The notes: generated from the letters alone by a model not told the origin. 42,806 nucleotides of DNA from an uncultured Nitrosomonadales bacterium (GCA_903858965.1 CAIOKY010000150.1:1-42806); one strand, 5' to 3'. Counted from the first letter of the stretch, positions 10,270 to 20,165 are shown. Program-made: numbers and translations.

Positions 10270-11970
10270 GTGAATCTGGGCAATGCGAAAATTTTTTATG
10301 GTGCGCTGCTTCTTGCATCAGCATTGTTGACTGCGTGTGGCGGCGGTGAGACTGCATCATCTACTGCTACGACTGGTACCGCTGTATCAACTTCCGTTAT
10401 TACATCTGACGGAACGGATTTTTATCTGACATTGCCCGACCATCTGTGCGTCAGCGATCCGGCTCAGTGCAATAACACGCCGGTCACCAACAAGATGATT
10501 GTGGCTGCTGCGACTGCGACCACCGGGAATGTAATATTTAACGGCGTGACGACACCGTTTTCTGTCACGGCCGGTGGCCAGACAGTCGTTACACTGGATT
10601 CCGCTGTCGTACTGACAGCGAACGAAACGGTAGAAGCCAAGGGTATTCACGTGACGGCACTGTCGCCGGTTTCCGTGCATGTGGTTTCCGAAAACGCAAC
10701 TTCCGCCGATGGCTACCTGGCTTTACCGACAGCCGGTCTCGGTACAAGTTATTATGTAATGTCTTACGCCAGCAGCAGATATTCCGGCTCGGAATTTGCC
10801 GTTGTGGCTACCCAGAATGGTACCACTGTTACCATCACGCCTACTGCTGCAGGTACTACAAAATCCGCCGGTACTGCGTTCACGGTTTCGCTGAACGTTG
10901 GGGAAACATACCAGCTGCAGAATCCGGCCTATGCCGATATGACGGGCACGCTTGTTACATCTGACAAGCCTGTCGCGGTATTCAGCGGCCACCGGTGCGT
11001 CGATATTCCGTCCGGTGTGGGTTACTGCGATTATCTCGTCGAGCAACTTACCGATGTATCGATCTGGGGCAAGACATTCCATACTTCGCCTTTCAGCGGG
11101 CGTGCCCGCTACACGGTGCGTGTCATCGCATCCCAGAATGGAACCACTTTCACTACCACACCATCGGGGCTGATCAGTACATTGAATGCCGGACAATTTG
11201 CTGATGTGGTGTTGACCGGAGCTGGCGAGTTTGTGTCCAGCAACCCTGTGCTGGTCGCACAATTCATGCGCGGTTATGCGGATGACGCAGCAGCAAAAGG
11301 AGACCCCAGCATGGCTTTGGTTACGCCGGCAGAAATGGGGGTGACCGATGCGACCTTCGGAGTTCATGGCCTGGCCGGAACCACTGGAGCCTTTATGAAC
11401 GTGGTCACTGAAACAGCAGGACTTGCGACCCTGAAGCTTGATAACGTGCTGGTGAATGCAGCGCTCTTTACCCCGATAGGCGGAGCCAGTATCTATTCAG
11501 TGGGAACGGTTCCCATTGCCGCGGGAGCACACTCTCTTCTTGGGACAGCGCCATTTAGCGCACTTGTGTATGACTATGGCATTTCGTGGGATGCGGTTTC
11601 CTATGCCTATCCTGTGGCGACCAATCTTTCTTTGCCTATTACGACACCGGTACCCACTCCCACTCCCACTCCCACTCCCACTCCCACTCCCACTCCCACT
11701 CCCACTCCCACTCCCACTCCCACTCCCACTCCCACTCCCACTCCGACGGGGTGCGGGACTGACGAACAAGACAATGCGGAGCATACCGGAGACCAGCATA
11801 CCGGAGACCAGCATACCGGAGACCAGCATACCGGAGACCAGCATACCGGAGATCAACATACCGGAGATCAACATACCGGGGACAGGCAGGCCAAAGACCT
11901 TCAATCATCGAATGCTCTTGACCATTCTGACCAAACCGAGCACGCTACCCAGACTAATCAGGGGGGCTGA
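10270..11970 (+). CDS. Surface lipoprotein with IgGFc-binding-type domain, Pro-Thr stalk and HTGDQ repeats
   Basis: 566 residues. A lipoprotein signal peptide ends in the lipobox LTAC (Cys23); the +2 residue is Gly, so outer-membrane sorting is expected. Residues ~130-455 match the IgGFc-binding-protein N-terminal domain type, with characteristic phrases such as [20 protein letters not shown] and CDYLVEQL...WGKTF and repeated [10 protein letters not shown]-like strands. Then come 16 Pro-Thr pairs (about 462-493), a rigid stalk or wall-spanning linker, and seven HTGDQ pentapeptides (about 505-539). The start is GTG with AGAGGAG seven bases upstream; an ATG six bases earlier is followed at once by a stop. 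The gene is under a c-di-GMP-I riboswitch, and its stop lies 2 nt from the TPR-barrel gene. A surface adhesin is the best guess; the ligand is unknown, and binding to antibodies is not implied. Confidence 0.85.
   Translation: MNLGNAKIFYGALLLASALLTACGGGETASSTATTGTAVSTSVITSDGTDFYLTLPDHLCVSDPAQCNNTPVTNKMIVAAATATTGNVIFNGVTTPFSVTAGGQTVVTLDSAVVLTANETVEAKGIHVTALSPVSVHVVSENATSADGYLALPTAGLGTSYYVMSYASSRYSGSEFAVVATQNGTTVTITPTAAGTTKSAGTAFTVSLNVGETYQLQNPAYADMTGTLVTSDKPVAVFSGHRCVDIPSGVGYCDYLVEQLTDVSIWGKTFHTSPFSGRARYTVRVIASQNGTTFTTTPSGLISTLNAGQFADVVLTGAGEFVSSNPVLVAQFMRGYADDAAAKGDPSMALVTPAEMGVTDATFGVHGLAGTTGAFMNVVTETAGLATLKLDNVLVNAALFTPIGGASIYSVGTVPIAAGAHSLLGTAPFSALVYDYGISWDAVSYAYPVATNLSLPITTPVPTPTPTPTPTPTPTPTPTPTPTPTPTPTPTPTGCGTDEQDNAEHTGDQHTGDQHTGDQHTGDQHTGDQHTGDQHTGDRQAKDLQSSNALDHSDQTEHATQTNQGG
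11653..11748 (+). repeat. Hexanucleotide repeat encoding a Pro-Thr stalk
   Basis: Fifteen perfect CCCACT units plus one CCGACG variant encode (Pro-Thr)16 in the lipoprotein. Six-base units keep the frame, so slippage would change stalk length without knocking the gene out. The near-perfect identity at DNA level suggests recent expansion. Confidence 0.97.
11782..11886 (+). repeat. Seven 15-bp tandem repeats encoding HTGDQ
   Basis: Seven tandem copies of CATACCGGAGACCAG, with only third-position changes (gag/gat, cag/caa) until the last copy, which ends in AGG (Arg). They encode a hydrophilic, His- and Asp-containing tail on the lipoprotein. Frame-neutral copy-number variation between strains is likely. 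Confidence 0.97.
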
Positions 11971-11972
11971 AG

Positions 11973-13469
11973 ATGATGATCAGAAATGTCATTAATAGCT
12001 GCAATCTTTACGAAAAAGAGCGGGCTGCAATCATGGTGTTTCTGGTAATGGCTGCTTCAATATTTTCCGGATTGATATCGGTGGCAGGTGAGGTATATGC
12101 TCAAGAAGTTGAACAGAAAATTCCTCGGCCTGCCGAGCCGGATTTCCAAAATTTGAGCGTTATCGGGGCGGCCTATGAAAAGCTGCTGCTTGATGCCGAT
12201 GCCTTGATCAAGAACGGCAAGCCAGCCGATGCTTACATTCTATTGGAACCATTTGAATTTGATCATGCTGGTGAAGAGCGTTTTGACTATTTGATCGGTA
12301 TTGCCGCACTGGACAGCGGCAAACCTGACAAGGCGACGCTTGCTCTAGAGCGGGTGCTGATGATTAATCCGAATTCTGCTGCGGCCCGGTTGGACATTGC
12401 GCGTGCCTATTATCAGCTGGGTGATTTGCCGCGTGCCAGGACTGAGTTTGAGGTAGCCTTGAAACAGAATCCTGCCGGAACAGCGCGAGCTAACATCGAA
12501 AAATACCTGGATGAGATCGCGGCGCGGGAGACAGGCAGTCAAACGCATTTCACCGGGTACATCGAGGGAACGGTCGGGCATGACAGCAACGTCAATAGCT
12601 CTACCAGCCAGTCGCAGATATTTGTCGATGCGCTTGCGGCAACCACCACCAGTTATCCGCTAGATCCGGCCAATGTAAAAACACCGGACAATTACTACGG
12701 TTTGGCTGCGGGCGGGGAAATCATTCGCAACCTGAATCCCAACTGGGATCTGTATGCTGGGGCGGATTTACGGCAACGCGACTATCACACGCAAAAAAGT
12801 TTTGATTCCCTCAATCTGGATACGCGAACCGGAGTAATGTTTGGCGCGAAAGCCAATCATTTGCGCATCGGTCTATTGGCCGGACAGTACAACCTGGGCG
12901 GCTCGCGCAACAGTGCTGCTGCCGGCCTGAATGCGGAATGGCGTCACACATTTAGCCCTGCCAATCAACTGAAGATATTCGGCCAGTATGCGCAATATCG
13001 CTATGCCGATCTGATTATGCAGCCCAATGATTACGATCAGCAGGTGATTGGCGGCGGTTGGTTGCATGCGATGGCGGATGGCAAGTCCACGCTATTTGGC
13101 AGTTTGTACTATGGGACCGAAAAAGATGTTTCGACGGTCATTACATCTACCACTCCAAATGGTGGAAGAACGGATGGCGCCAAGCGGTTCAGCGGATTGC
13201 GTATCGGTGGACAGACAAATATCAGTGACAGAATGACACTGTTTGCCAATGCCGGAATACAAGTGGGTGACTACAGCAAGGTTAACCCTCTTTTTTTTCG
13301 CCAACGCAGTGATCGCTACTTTGACTTAACGGCGGGTGCGGACTGGCAATGGTGCAAACATTGGACGCTGCGCCCGCAACTGAATTACTCGAAAGATGAT
13401 TCCAATATCGTCATTTATGCTTTCAACCGGATGGATGTTTCGCTGAATATTCGCCGTGATTTTCGGTGA
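11973..13469 (+). CDS. TPR plus outer-membrane beta-barrel protein (Slam-like), copy 1
   Basis: 498 residues. A hydrophobic export segment (about 20-44) ends near VYAQ. Tetratricopeptide repeats occupy about 67-180 (IGIAALDSGKPDKATLA, ARAYYQLGDL). From about residue 190 to the end, amphipathic strands begin FTGYIEGTVGHDSNVN and finish with a C-terminal aromatic/Arg motif (NIRRDFR). A periplasmic TPR domain joined to a C-terminal barrel is the architecture of surface-lipoprotein assembly modifiers (Slam); PgaA-type polysaccharide exporters share the plan but are usually larger. The gene starts 2 nt after the lipoprotein stop, so coupling is likely. An alternative start at codon 21 would give a shorter signal peptide. 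Copy 2 lies at 14562-15965. Confidence 0.78.
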   Translation: MMIRNVINSCNLYEKERAAIMVFLVMAASIFSGLISVAGEVYAQEVEQKIPRPAEPDFQNLSVIGAAYEKLLLDADALIKNGKPADAYILLEPFEFDHAGEERFDYLIGIAALDSGKPDKATLALERVLMINPNSAAARLDIARAYYQLGDLPRARTEFEVALKQNPAGTARANIEKYLDEIAARETGSQTHFTGYIEGTVGHDSNVNSSTSQSQIFVDALAATTTSYPLDPANVKTPDNYYGLAAGGEIIRNLNPNWDLYAGADLRQRDYHTQKSFDSLNLDTRTGVMFGAKANHLRIGLLAGQYNLGGSRNSAAAGLNAEWRHTFSPANQLKIFGQYAQYRYADLIMQPNDYDQQVIGGGWLHAMADGKSTLFGSLYYGTEKDVSTVITSTTPNGGRTDGAKRFSGLRIGGQTNISDRMTLFANAGIQVGDYSKVNPLFFRQRSDRYFDLTAGADWQWCKHWTLRPQLNYSKDDSNIVIYAFNRMDVSLNIRRDFR

Positions 13470-13493
13470 ATTAACTTGAGTAAGGAGTGAATC

Positions 13494-14309
13494 ATGAAGA
13501 CCACAAAAAATATCGCTGGTTATGCAAGTGTTCTATTTGCCTGCTTCATGTTGATGGCGAGCCAGATTGCTTACGCCGGAATCGCCGGGCATGCTCAGTT
13601 CGTCAACGGCAATGTGCAGGTCACCAACTCGGCAGGACAGACACACATCCTGCAAAAGGGTGATGCGATCCACGAAAGCGATACCCTCACTACCGCAAAA
13701 GGTGCATCCGCACAGATCAAGATGCGGGATGGCGGATTTGTTGTGATACGCCCCGACTCACAGCTCAAGTTCGACAGTTTCATATTTAGCGGCGAGGAAG
13801 ATGGTACCGAACAAAACTTCTTCTCCTTAATCAGAGGCGGTGTCCGTGCGATTACCGGCCTGATCGGGCATCTGCACAAGACCAGTTACCATATCACCAC
13901 TATTTCATCGACGATAGGCATTCGCGGTACCGATCACGAAACCTATGTTGTCGTGCCCGGCAGTGAATTGGCGGCGACCGTACCGGCTGGTACTTACAAC
14001 AAGGTAAATGTCGGCGAGACTACGATGACCACCGATAAAGGCACCATCAGCGTGTTGCCGAACCAGATGGGTTACGCCGGCGGGCAGGACCAAATGCCGC
14101 AACTGCAGCCGGTCAATCTCAACATCTTTACCGTGACTCCGGCGCCTTTGCCACAAGCAAACAGCGGTACGGTGCGTGACAGTGCGGCAGTGGACAGTGC
14201 TATTCAGGCCCAGGATGCCGCAGCGGGGAATTCCGTCCCGAAGAATCAGATTCAGACACCTATCAAAGGCGGAACAGGCGGGCTGACTTCGCCCAAATTA
14301 GTGTTCTGA
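13494..14309 (+). CDS. Secreted FecR-domain protein, copy 1
   Basis: 271 residues with a signal peptide ending AYA (about residue 28). A FecR-type beta-rich domain covers about 32-150 (KGDAIHESDTLTTAKGASAQIKM, cut here, and the later GIRGTDHE motif), followed by a low-complexity Gln/Ala/Pro tail. Despite the name there is no sign of an iron-dicitrate sigma-regulator: no transmembrane helix, no neighbouring sigma factor and no TonB receptor. Stand-alone FecR-domain proteins of this kind sit beside surface proteins in many bacteria, with undefined roles. AAGGAG precedes the ATG; the gene is 24 bases after the TPR-barrel gene and ends just before a strong terminator. Confidence 0.82.
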   Translation: MKTTKNIAGYASVLFACFMLMASQIAYAGIAGHAQFVNGNVQVTNSAGQTHILQKGDAIHESDTLTTAKGASAQIKMRDGGFVVIRPDSQLKFDSFIFSGEEDGTEQNFFSLIRGGVRAITGLIGHLHKTSYHITTISSTIGIRGTDHETYVVVPGSELAATVPAGTYNKVNVGETTMTTDKGTISVLPNQMGYAGGQDQMPQLQPVNLNIFTVTPAPLPQANSGTVRDSAAVDSAIQAQDAAAGNSVPKNQIQTPIKGGTGGLTSPKLVF

Positions 14310-14330
14310 AGTGCTGTAGCCAGCTTGATA

Positions 14331-14361
14331 AACAGGCCCGCGATTGCGGGCCTGTTTTTTT
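14331..14361 (+). terminator. Rho-independent terminator ending the first surface module
   Basis: AACAGGCCCGC (14331-14341) and GCGGGCCTGTT (14346-14356) form a perfect 11-bp stem with a GATT loop, followed by a run of seven T. It closes the riboswitch-led operon after the first FecR gene and separates it from the second TPR-barrel/FecR pair. The 200 bases that follow contain a TATAAT at 14483-14488 without a good -35 partner, and no riboswitch. Confidence 0.93.
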
Positions 14362-14561
14362 ATTCCGAATTTTCGCAGGGCAATCCATTCAGGCGCATTT
14401 CGGTCATCGCTGAAACCATGGATGCTTGCACACCAAAGGTTGATGGCTGGGTAGGCTTTACAGTTTGAAAAATGGTGATTGATATAATCACGGGAACCTT
14501 TTGTCAAATCGCCTTCTCTATAGCGGGTCTGCAGAATTTAACCAAGGATAAATAAAATTGT

Positions 14562-15965
14562 ATGGGGTGGATGGACGATATGAAATTTTCATCATCGGCA
14601 TGCGGGGTGTTTTCCGGATTGCTGTGGGCGGCAAGCGGGGTGCATGCGCAAGAAGCAGGATCGGATGAACGGCAGCGTGTTGAACCGGTAATTCAAAAAA
14701 CGATCGAAAATGATGCGTATGATAAGTTGCTAAGTGATGCCAAAGCCCTGATGGAAGCCGGTAAACCGGGCGATGCCTATAGACTGTTGGAACCATTCGA
14801 GTTCGATCGTGCCGGTGAAGTACGTTTTGATTACCTGATCGGTATTGCCGCATTGGACAGCGGCAAGCCCGATAAAGCGACGCTGGCCTTTGAGCGCGTA
14901 CTGGCAGAAGAACCGGATTATGCGGGTGCGCGTCTGGACATGGCACGTGCCTATTATCAGCTGGGTGACCTGTCGCGCGCAAAAACCGAATTTGAGACGG
15001 TACTGGATCAAAATCCATCCGAGACGGTGCGCTCCACCGTCCGCAAGTATCTGGAAAGCATTGAAGGATATTGGGCCGGAAAACGGACGCGCTTCAGTGG
15101 CTATGTTGAGGGAACGATCGGGCGCGATACCAATGTTAATAATGCCGCTGAAAGTGCAGACAATATCATCACCCCGACACTGAATCCGAATATGGTGGAA
15201 TTGCCCGACAACTACTACGGAATAACGGCGGAGGGTGAAGTCATTCACAGCCTGGATGCCGCATGGCGATTGTATATCGGGGCGGATATGAACCAGCGCA
15301 CCAACTTCAGACAAAAAAGTTTTGACATGTTTAATCTGGAAGAGCGCGCAGGTGTGATTTACGGCACAGGAACGGATCGCTACCGCTTGGGTTTTTCCGG
15401 CGGGCAGAACAATCTGGGGGGCGCCCGCTATCGCGACACATCCGGTCTCAATGTGGAATGGCGTCATGCGGTAGGTGCCAGCAACCAGTTGAATGTATTC
15501 GGTCAGTATGTGCAGTATCGCTATGCGGATACTGCACTGCAGTCGAATAACATTAATCAGCAGGTCGCGGGTATTGGCTGGCTGCATGTGCTGGGTGATG
15601 CACAATCAACGTTGTCCAGCAGCTTGTACTATGGAACTGAAAACGATGTCGGGCCAAATGGCGGGCGAACCGATGGAGCCAAGCATTTCGGTGGGCTTCG
15701 TGTCGGGGGCGAGGCAGTTGGTGAAAAAGCGAAATTGTATTTCAGCGCAGGTATACAGCAAGGCAATTTCGACAAAGTGGATGCATTGATTTCGGGCCAG
15801 CGCAGCGACCGTCTGGATGATTTCACTTTGGGAGTCGACTGGTACCTGGATAATGCATGGACGATGCGCGCGCAATGGGTACGGTTCAATAACATGTCGA
15901 ATGTTGACGCATATAGCTACGACCGTACCGATTACTCGTTATCGATGCGGCGCAATTTTAGATAA
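14562..15965 (+). CDS. TPR plus outer-membrane beta-barrel protein (Slam-like), copy 2
   Basis: A paralogue of the 11973-13469 product with the same plan: signal peptide, TPR region sharing long identical stretches (IGIAALDSGKPDKATLA, ARAYYQLGDL), then a barrel opening FSGYVEGTIGRDTNVN and ending SMRRNFR. Three in-frame ATGs (14562, 14571, 14580) are possible; the third gives the cleanest signal peptide (MKFSSSACGVFSGLLWAASG), while AAGGAT lies 12 bases before the first. It is not preceded by a lipoprotein gene and stands after a terminator, so it probably has its own promoter. It either serves a different substrate encoded elsewhere or backs up copy 1. Confidence 0.77.
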   Translation: MGWMDDMKFSSSACGVFSGLLWAASGVHAQEAGSDERQRVEPVIQKTIENDAYDKLLSDAKALMEAGKPGDAYRLLEPFEFDRAGEVRFDYLIGIAALDSGKPDKATLAFERVLAEEPDYAGARLDMARAYYQLGDLSRAKTEFETVLDQNPSETVRSTVRKYLESIEGYWAGKRTRFSGYVEGTIGRDTNVNNAAESADNIITPTLNPNMVELPDNYYGITAEGEVIHSLDAAWRLYIGADMNQRTNFRQKSFDMFNLEERAGVIYGTGTDRYRLGFSGGQNNLGGARYRDTSGLNVEWRHAVGASNQLNVFGQYVQYRYADTALQSNNINQQVAGIGWLHVLGDAQSTLSSSLYYGTENDVGPNGGRTDGAKHFGGLRVGGEAVGEKAKLYFSAGIQQGNFDKVDALISGQRSDRLDDFTLGVDWYLDNAWTMRAQWVRFNNMSNVDAYSYDRTDYSLSMRRNFR

Positions 15966-15985
15966 CCAACCTGAACGGGATACAC

Positions 15986-16882
15986 ATGAGAAATTTTATT
16001 AAAGCGCTGGTTTGCATGGCTACTATTCTGGTGTCGGTAACGAGTAGTGCCAGTGCCTATGCTGCAATTGCGGGACGTGTGCAATTCGTGCATGGCAAGG
16101 TCCAGCTGACAACCGCAACCGGAGTGGTGCATGCAATCAAAAAAGGAGAGGCTGTGAATGAAGGCGATACGCTGGTTTCTTCGTTAGGTGCCTCCGCGCA
16201 AATCAGGATGGAAGATGGCGGCATCGTCGCGATGCGGCCCGACACAAAATTGAAGATCGACCGTTTCAGTTTCAATGGGCAACAGGACGGCACCGAAAAG
16301 AGTTTCTTCTCCTTGTTCAAAGGCGGCTTTCGTGCCATCACCGGCGTGGTCGGACAAAAGAACAAGGTCAACTATCACATTACAACTCCGGCAACGACCA
16401 TCGGAGTCCGCGGCACGGATCATGAAACATTTGTGGTCACACCGGACAGTCCATTGGCGGCAACGACATCCGTCGGCACTTATAACAAGGTGAATCTGGG
16501 CGAGACCTCCATGACGACCGAAAAAGGCACGGTCTTCGTGTTGCCCAACCAGATGGGCTTTGTTGGCGCGGCAGATCAGATGCCGCGACTGCAACCGATC
16601 AACCTCAACATCTTTACAGTAACTGTACAGCCTGCGTTACGGGGTAGTGGTGACAAACATGAGGGCCGGATGGACGGCGGTCGGGAGATGCGGGAGACGG
16701 CCACGACGGATAAGAATGGAATGCGTGAAACTTCGACGGTGGACAAGATCGAAGTGCATGAAACAGCGACAATCGAAAAAACAGGGATAGAGGGCACCAC
16801 CAAATTAACACCGTCTACAGAGGATGCGGTCAAGAACACCGTACCCACAACTCCTGAAGAAGTGCTTGAGCAATCCCATTGA
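15986..16882 (+). CDS. Secreted FecR-domain protein, copy 2, with repeat tail
   Basis: 298 residues, a clear paralogue of the 13494-14309 product (shared GVRGTDHE, GTYNKVN, VLPNQMG and NLNIFTVT). A signal peptide ends AYA before AIAG, and the FecR domain follows. The C-terminal ~80 residues differ: a degenerate 11-residue repeat (MRETATTDKNG, MRETSTVDKIE, VHETATIEKTG, about residues 231-263), then a Thr/Glu-rich end. It lies 20 bases after its TPR-barrel partner and converges on purB, with 40 bases and no terminator between them. The role is unknown; pairing with the barrel protein is conserved in both copies, which suggests they act together. Confidence 0.82.
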   Translation: MRNFIKALVCMATILVSVTSSASAYAAIAGRVQFVHGKVQLTTATGVVHAIKKGEAVNEGDTLVSSLGASAQIRMEDGGIVAMRPDTKLKIDRFSFNGQQDGTEKSFFSLFKGGFRAITGVVGQKNKVNYHITTPATTIGVRGTDHETFVVTPDSPLAATTSVGTYNKVNLGETSMTTEKGTVFVLPNQMGFVGAADQMPRLQPINLNIFTVTVQPALRGSGDKHEGRMDGGREMRETATTDKNGMRETSTVDKIEVHETATIEKTGIEGTTKLTPSTEDAVKNTVPTTPEEVLEQSH

Positions 16883-16922
16883 TCGTCGCAAGCTTGTTCG
16901 CCCTTTAAACTTGAAGCATGGA

Positions 16923-18326
<1,404 letters not shown>

Positions 18327-18335
18327 TTACGCGAA

Positions 18336-19433
18336 TCAGACTAGCCCTTGTTCGATGATTGCACCGCCTAGGCAGATCGCGCCGTCATATACGACCACAG
18401 ACTGTCCGGGTGTCACGGCCCACTGTGCCTCGTCAAAAGCAATCTCACATGAATCACCGGAGATGCGGGTTAGGCGGCAGGGAGCATCGGCCTGCCGATA
18501 GCGCGTCTTGGCGGCATAAGGGTGGCCGAGCAGTGGTGCGGTGCCGCTGATCCAGTGGCTATCCAGCGCGGTCAGGCGCGGTGCGAGCAGTGCCGGATGG
18601 TCATGGCCCTGCACCACGATCAAACGATTGTTCGCCATATCTTTGCCTGCAACGAACCACGGTTCGCCCGAAGCTTCCCCAGAGGCGTCTTTAGTGCCGC
18701 CTATGCCCAGCCCCTGCCGTTGGCCGATGGTGTAGAACGAAAGTCCCATGTGTTTCCCAACAATGTTGCCCTCTGGAGTGAGCATCTCGCCCGGTTGGGT
18801 CGGCAAATAGCGATTCAGGAATTCGCGGAATGGGCGCTCACCGATGAAACAGATACCGGTACTGTCTTTTTTTGCGTGATTAGGCAAACCATGCTGTTCG
18901 GCAATGGTGCGCACTTGCGATTTCAGGATTTTGCCGAGCGGGAACATCGCATGGCTAAGTTGCGTCTGGTTCAGGCGATGCAGAAAGTAGCTCTGGTCTT
19001 TGCTGCCATCATCGGCCTTGAGCAATTGGAACAGCCCGTCCACTTCGCGCACTTGCGCGTAATGCCCGGTGGCGATGGTATCTGCGCCGAGTTGCATCGC
19101 GTGATCGAGAAATGCCTTGAACTTGATCTCAGCATTGCACAGGATGTCGGGATTGGGCGTGCGCCCGGCCTGGTATTCGCGCAGGAATTCACTGAAGACG
19201 CGTTCTTTATATTCCTTGGAAAAATTCACCGCTTCGATGGGAATGCCAATGGTGTCAGCTACCGAGACTGCGTCCAACAGATCCTGGCGCGACGAGCAGT
19301 ATTCATCGTTGTCGTCATCCTCCCAGTTTTTCATGAACAGGCCGATCACATCGTAGCCCTGCTGTTTGAGCAACAAGGCCGTGACGGAGGAGTCTACCCC
19401 GCCGGACATTCCGACAACGACGCGCTTAGTCAT
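18336..19433 (-). CDS. mnmA: tRNA-specific 2-thiouridylase MnmA
   Basis: Thiolates U34 of tRNA-Glu, -Gln and -Lys, taking sulfur from the IscS/Tus relay. 365 residues with the PP-loop SGGVDSS at 10-16. The catalytic Cys99 (PNPDILCN) and Cys195 (GICFIGER) correspond to the two active-site cysteines of the E. coli enzyme. The start overlaps the 3' end of the Nudix gene by eight bases (ATGACTAA), so the two are translationally coupled. Confidence 0.97.
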   Translation of the reverse strand: MTKRVVVGMSGGVDSSVTALLLKQQGYDVIGLFMKNWEDDDNDEYCSSRQDLLDAVSVADTIGIPIEAVNFSKEYKERVFSEFLREYQAGRTPNPDILCNAEIKFKAFLDHAMQLGADTIATGHYAQVREVDGLFQLLKADDGSKDQSYFLHRLNQTQLSHAMFPLGKILKSQVRTIAEQHGLPNHAKKDSTGICFIGERPFREFLNRYLPTQPGEMLTPEGNIVGKHMGLSFYTIGQRQGLGIGGTKDASGEASGEPWFVAGKDMANNRLIVVQGHDHPALLAPRLTALDSHWISGTAPLLGHPYAAKTRYRQADAPCRLTRISGDSCEIAFDEAQWAVTPGQSVVVYDGAICLGGAIIEQGLV

Positions 19434-19872
19434 AATGAGTTAACAACTCTAGCGGATAGCGTTTCCCTGCCAGATAGTCTTCCACGCAGCGCAAGATCAG
19501 CGGGCTGCGATGGCGCTTTTGCGTGGCGCGGATTTCATCGGATGTCAGCCATACGGCCTGCAGGATACCCTTGTCCAATTTTCGGTCCGGATCGTGCCCG
19601 TTCAGTGCTCCGGAAAAGGCGAAGCGCAGGTATGTGATATCCGATTCGTCTGAATGCCAGCGATAGATACCGAGCAGGGATTGCGGGACAAAGTGGTGGG
19701 CAGATTCTTCCAGCACCTCGCGCGTTACGGCAGCCAACAGCGATTCATCGGCTTCGAGATGCCCGGCAGGTTGGTTGTAGCGCAACCCCAGTGAGGTTTC
19801 TTCCTCAACCAGCAGGAATTTTTCATCGCGCTCAATGACCGCAGCGACAGTGACATTAGGTTTCCAGATCAT
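19426..19872 (-). CDS. Nudix hydrolase, NudJ-like
   Basis: 148 residues with a Nudix box at about 37-59 ([10 protein letters not shown], then REVLEESA). The catalytic REXXEE core is intact, but the usual glycine after it is Ala. The N-terminus ([22 protein letters not shown]) and the linkage to mnmA and purB match the NudJ group, which hydrolyses nucleotides and HMP-pyrophosphate. No Shine-Dalgarno sequence is visible: the ATG is preceded by an A/T-rich run that is itself the U-tract of the terminator of the upstream gene. Expression therefore needs read-through or a promoter further upstream. Confidence 0.85.
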   Translation of the reverse strand: MIWKPNVTVAAVIERDEKFLLVEEETSLGLRYNQPAGHLEADESLLAAVTREVLEESAHHFVPQSLLGIYRWHSDESDITYLRFAFSGALNGHDPDRKLDKGILQAVWLTSDEIRATQKRHRSPLILRCVEDYLAGKRYPLELLTHYD

Positions 19873-19883
19873 TTTGTAGAAAT

Positions 19884-19913
19884 AAAAAAAGCAGGGTTGC
19901 CCCTGCCTTTTTT
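19884..19913. terminator. Bidirectional-looking rho-independent terminator
   Basis: GCAGGG (19891-19896) and CCCTGC (19901-19906) form the stem, flanked by seven A on the left and six T on the right. On the minus strand it ends the Ala/Lys-rich gene. The Nudix start codon lies only 12 bases further on. Confidence 0.85.
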
Positions 19914-19928
19914 AAGCGTGTGCCTGAA

Positions 19929-20165
19929 TTACTTGGCTGCAGCGTCTTTAGCTTTCTTTGCTTTCTTTGCTTTTTTAGCTTTCTTTGCTTTTTTAGCTGG
20001 CTTTGCTTCGTCTTTCTTTGCAGCTGGAGCAGCGGCTGGGGCAGCAGCTGGAGCAGCCTTAGCAGCAGGGGCTGCAGCTGGAGCCATAGCTGCGTCAGCA
20101 GCAACAGCGGAGAAAGAAACAGCAGCGAATACAGCAGCGATCAGTACGGATAACAGTTTGCTCAT
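19929..20165 (-). CDS. Ala/Pro/Lys-rich secreted small protein
   Basis: 78 residues from the ATG at 20165, with GGAG seven bases upstream; an ATG four codons earlier overlaps that site. A good signal peptide (MSKLLSVLIAAVFAAVSFSAVA) is cleaved before ADA. The mature part is an Ala-Pro run followed by five consecutive Lys-Lys-Ala units, resembling eukaryotic H1-type tails. A strongly basic periplasmic or secreted peptide could bind nucleic acid, LPS or peptidoglycan; there is no direct evidence for any of these. It has its own terminator and stands next to tRNA-Leu. Confidence 0.72.
   Translation of the reverse strand: MSKLLSVLIAAVFAAVSFSAVAADAAMAPAAAPAAKAAPAAAPAAAPAAKKDEAKPAKKAKKAKKAKKAKKAKDAAAK

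Noticed and set aside
11782-11886. Regular 15-bp repeats considered as a CRISPR-like array
   Set aside because: The repeats are contiguous with no spacers, keep the reading frame, and encode HTGDQ units of the lipoprotein.
14362-14561. A second c-di-GMP riboswitch before the duplicated module
   Set aside because: No GAAA tetraloop stem, GCAAAG joiner or CCTAAG/TATGG receptor is found between the terminator and the second TPR-barrel gene.
18522-19637. A 371-codon plus-strand open frame opposite mnmA and the Nudix gene
   Set aside because: It crosses two real genes on the opposite strand, has no ribosome-binding site, and its protein shows no known motif.
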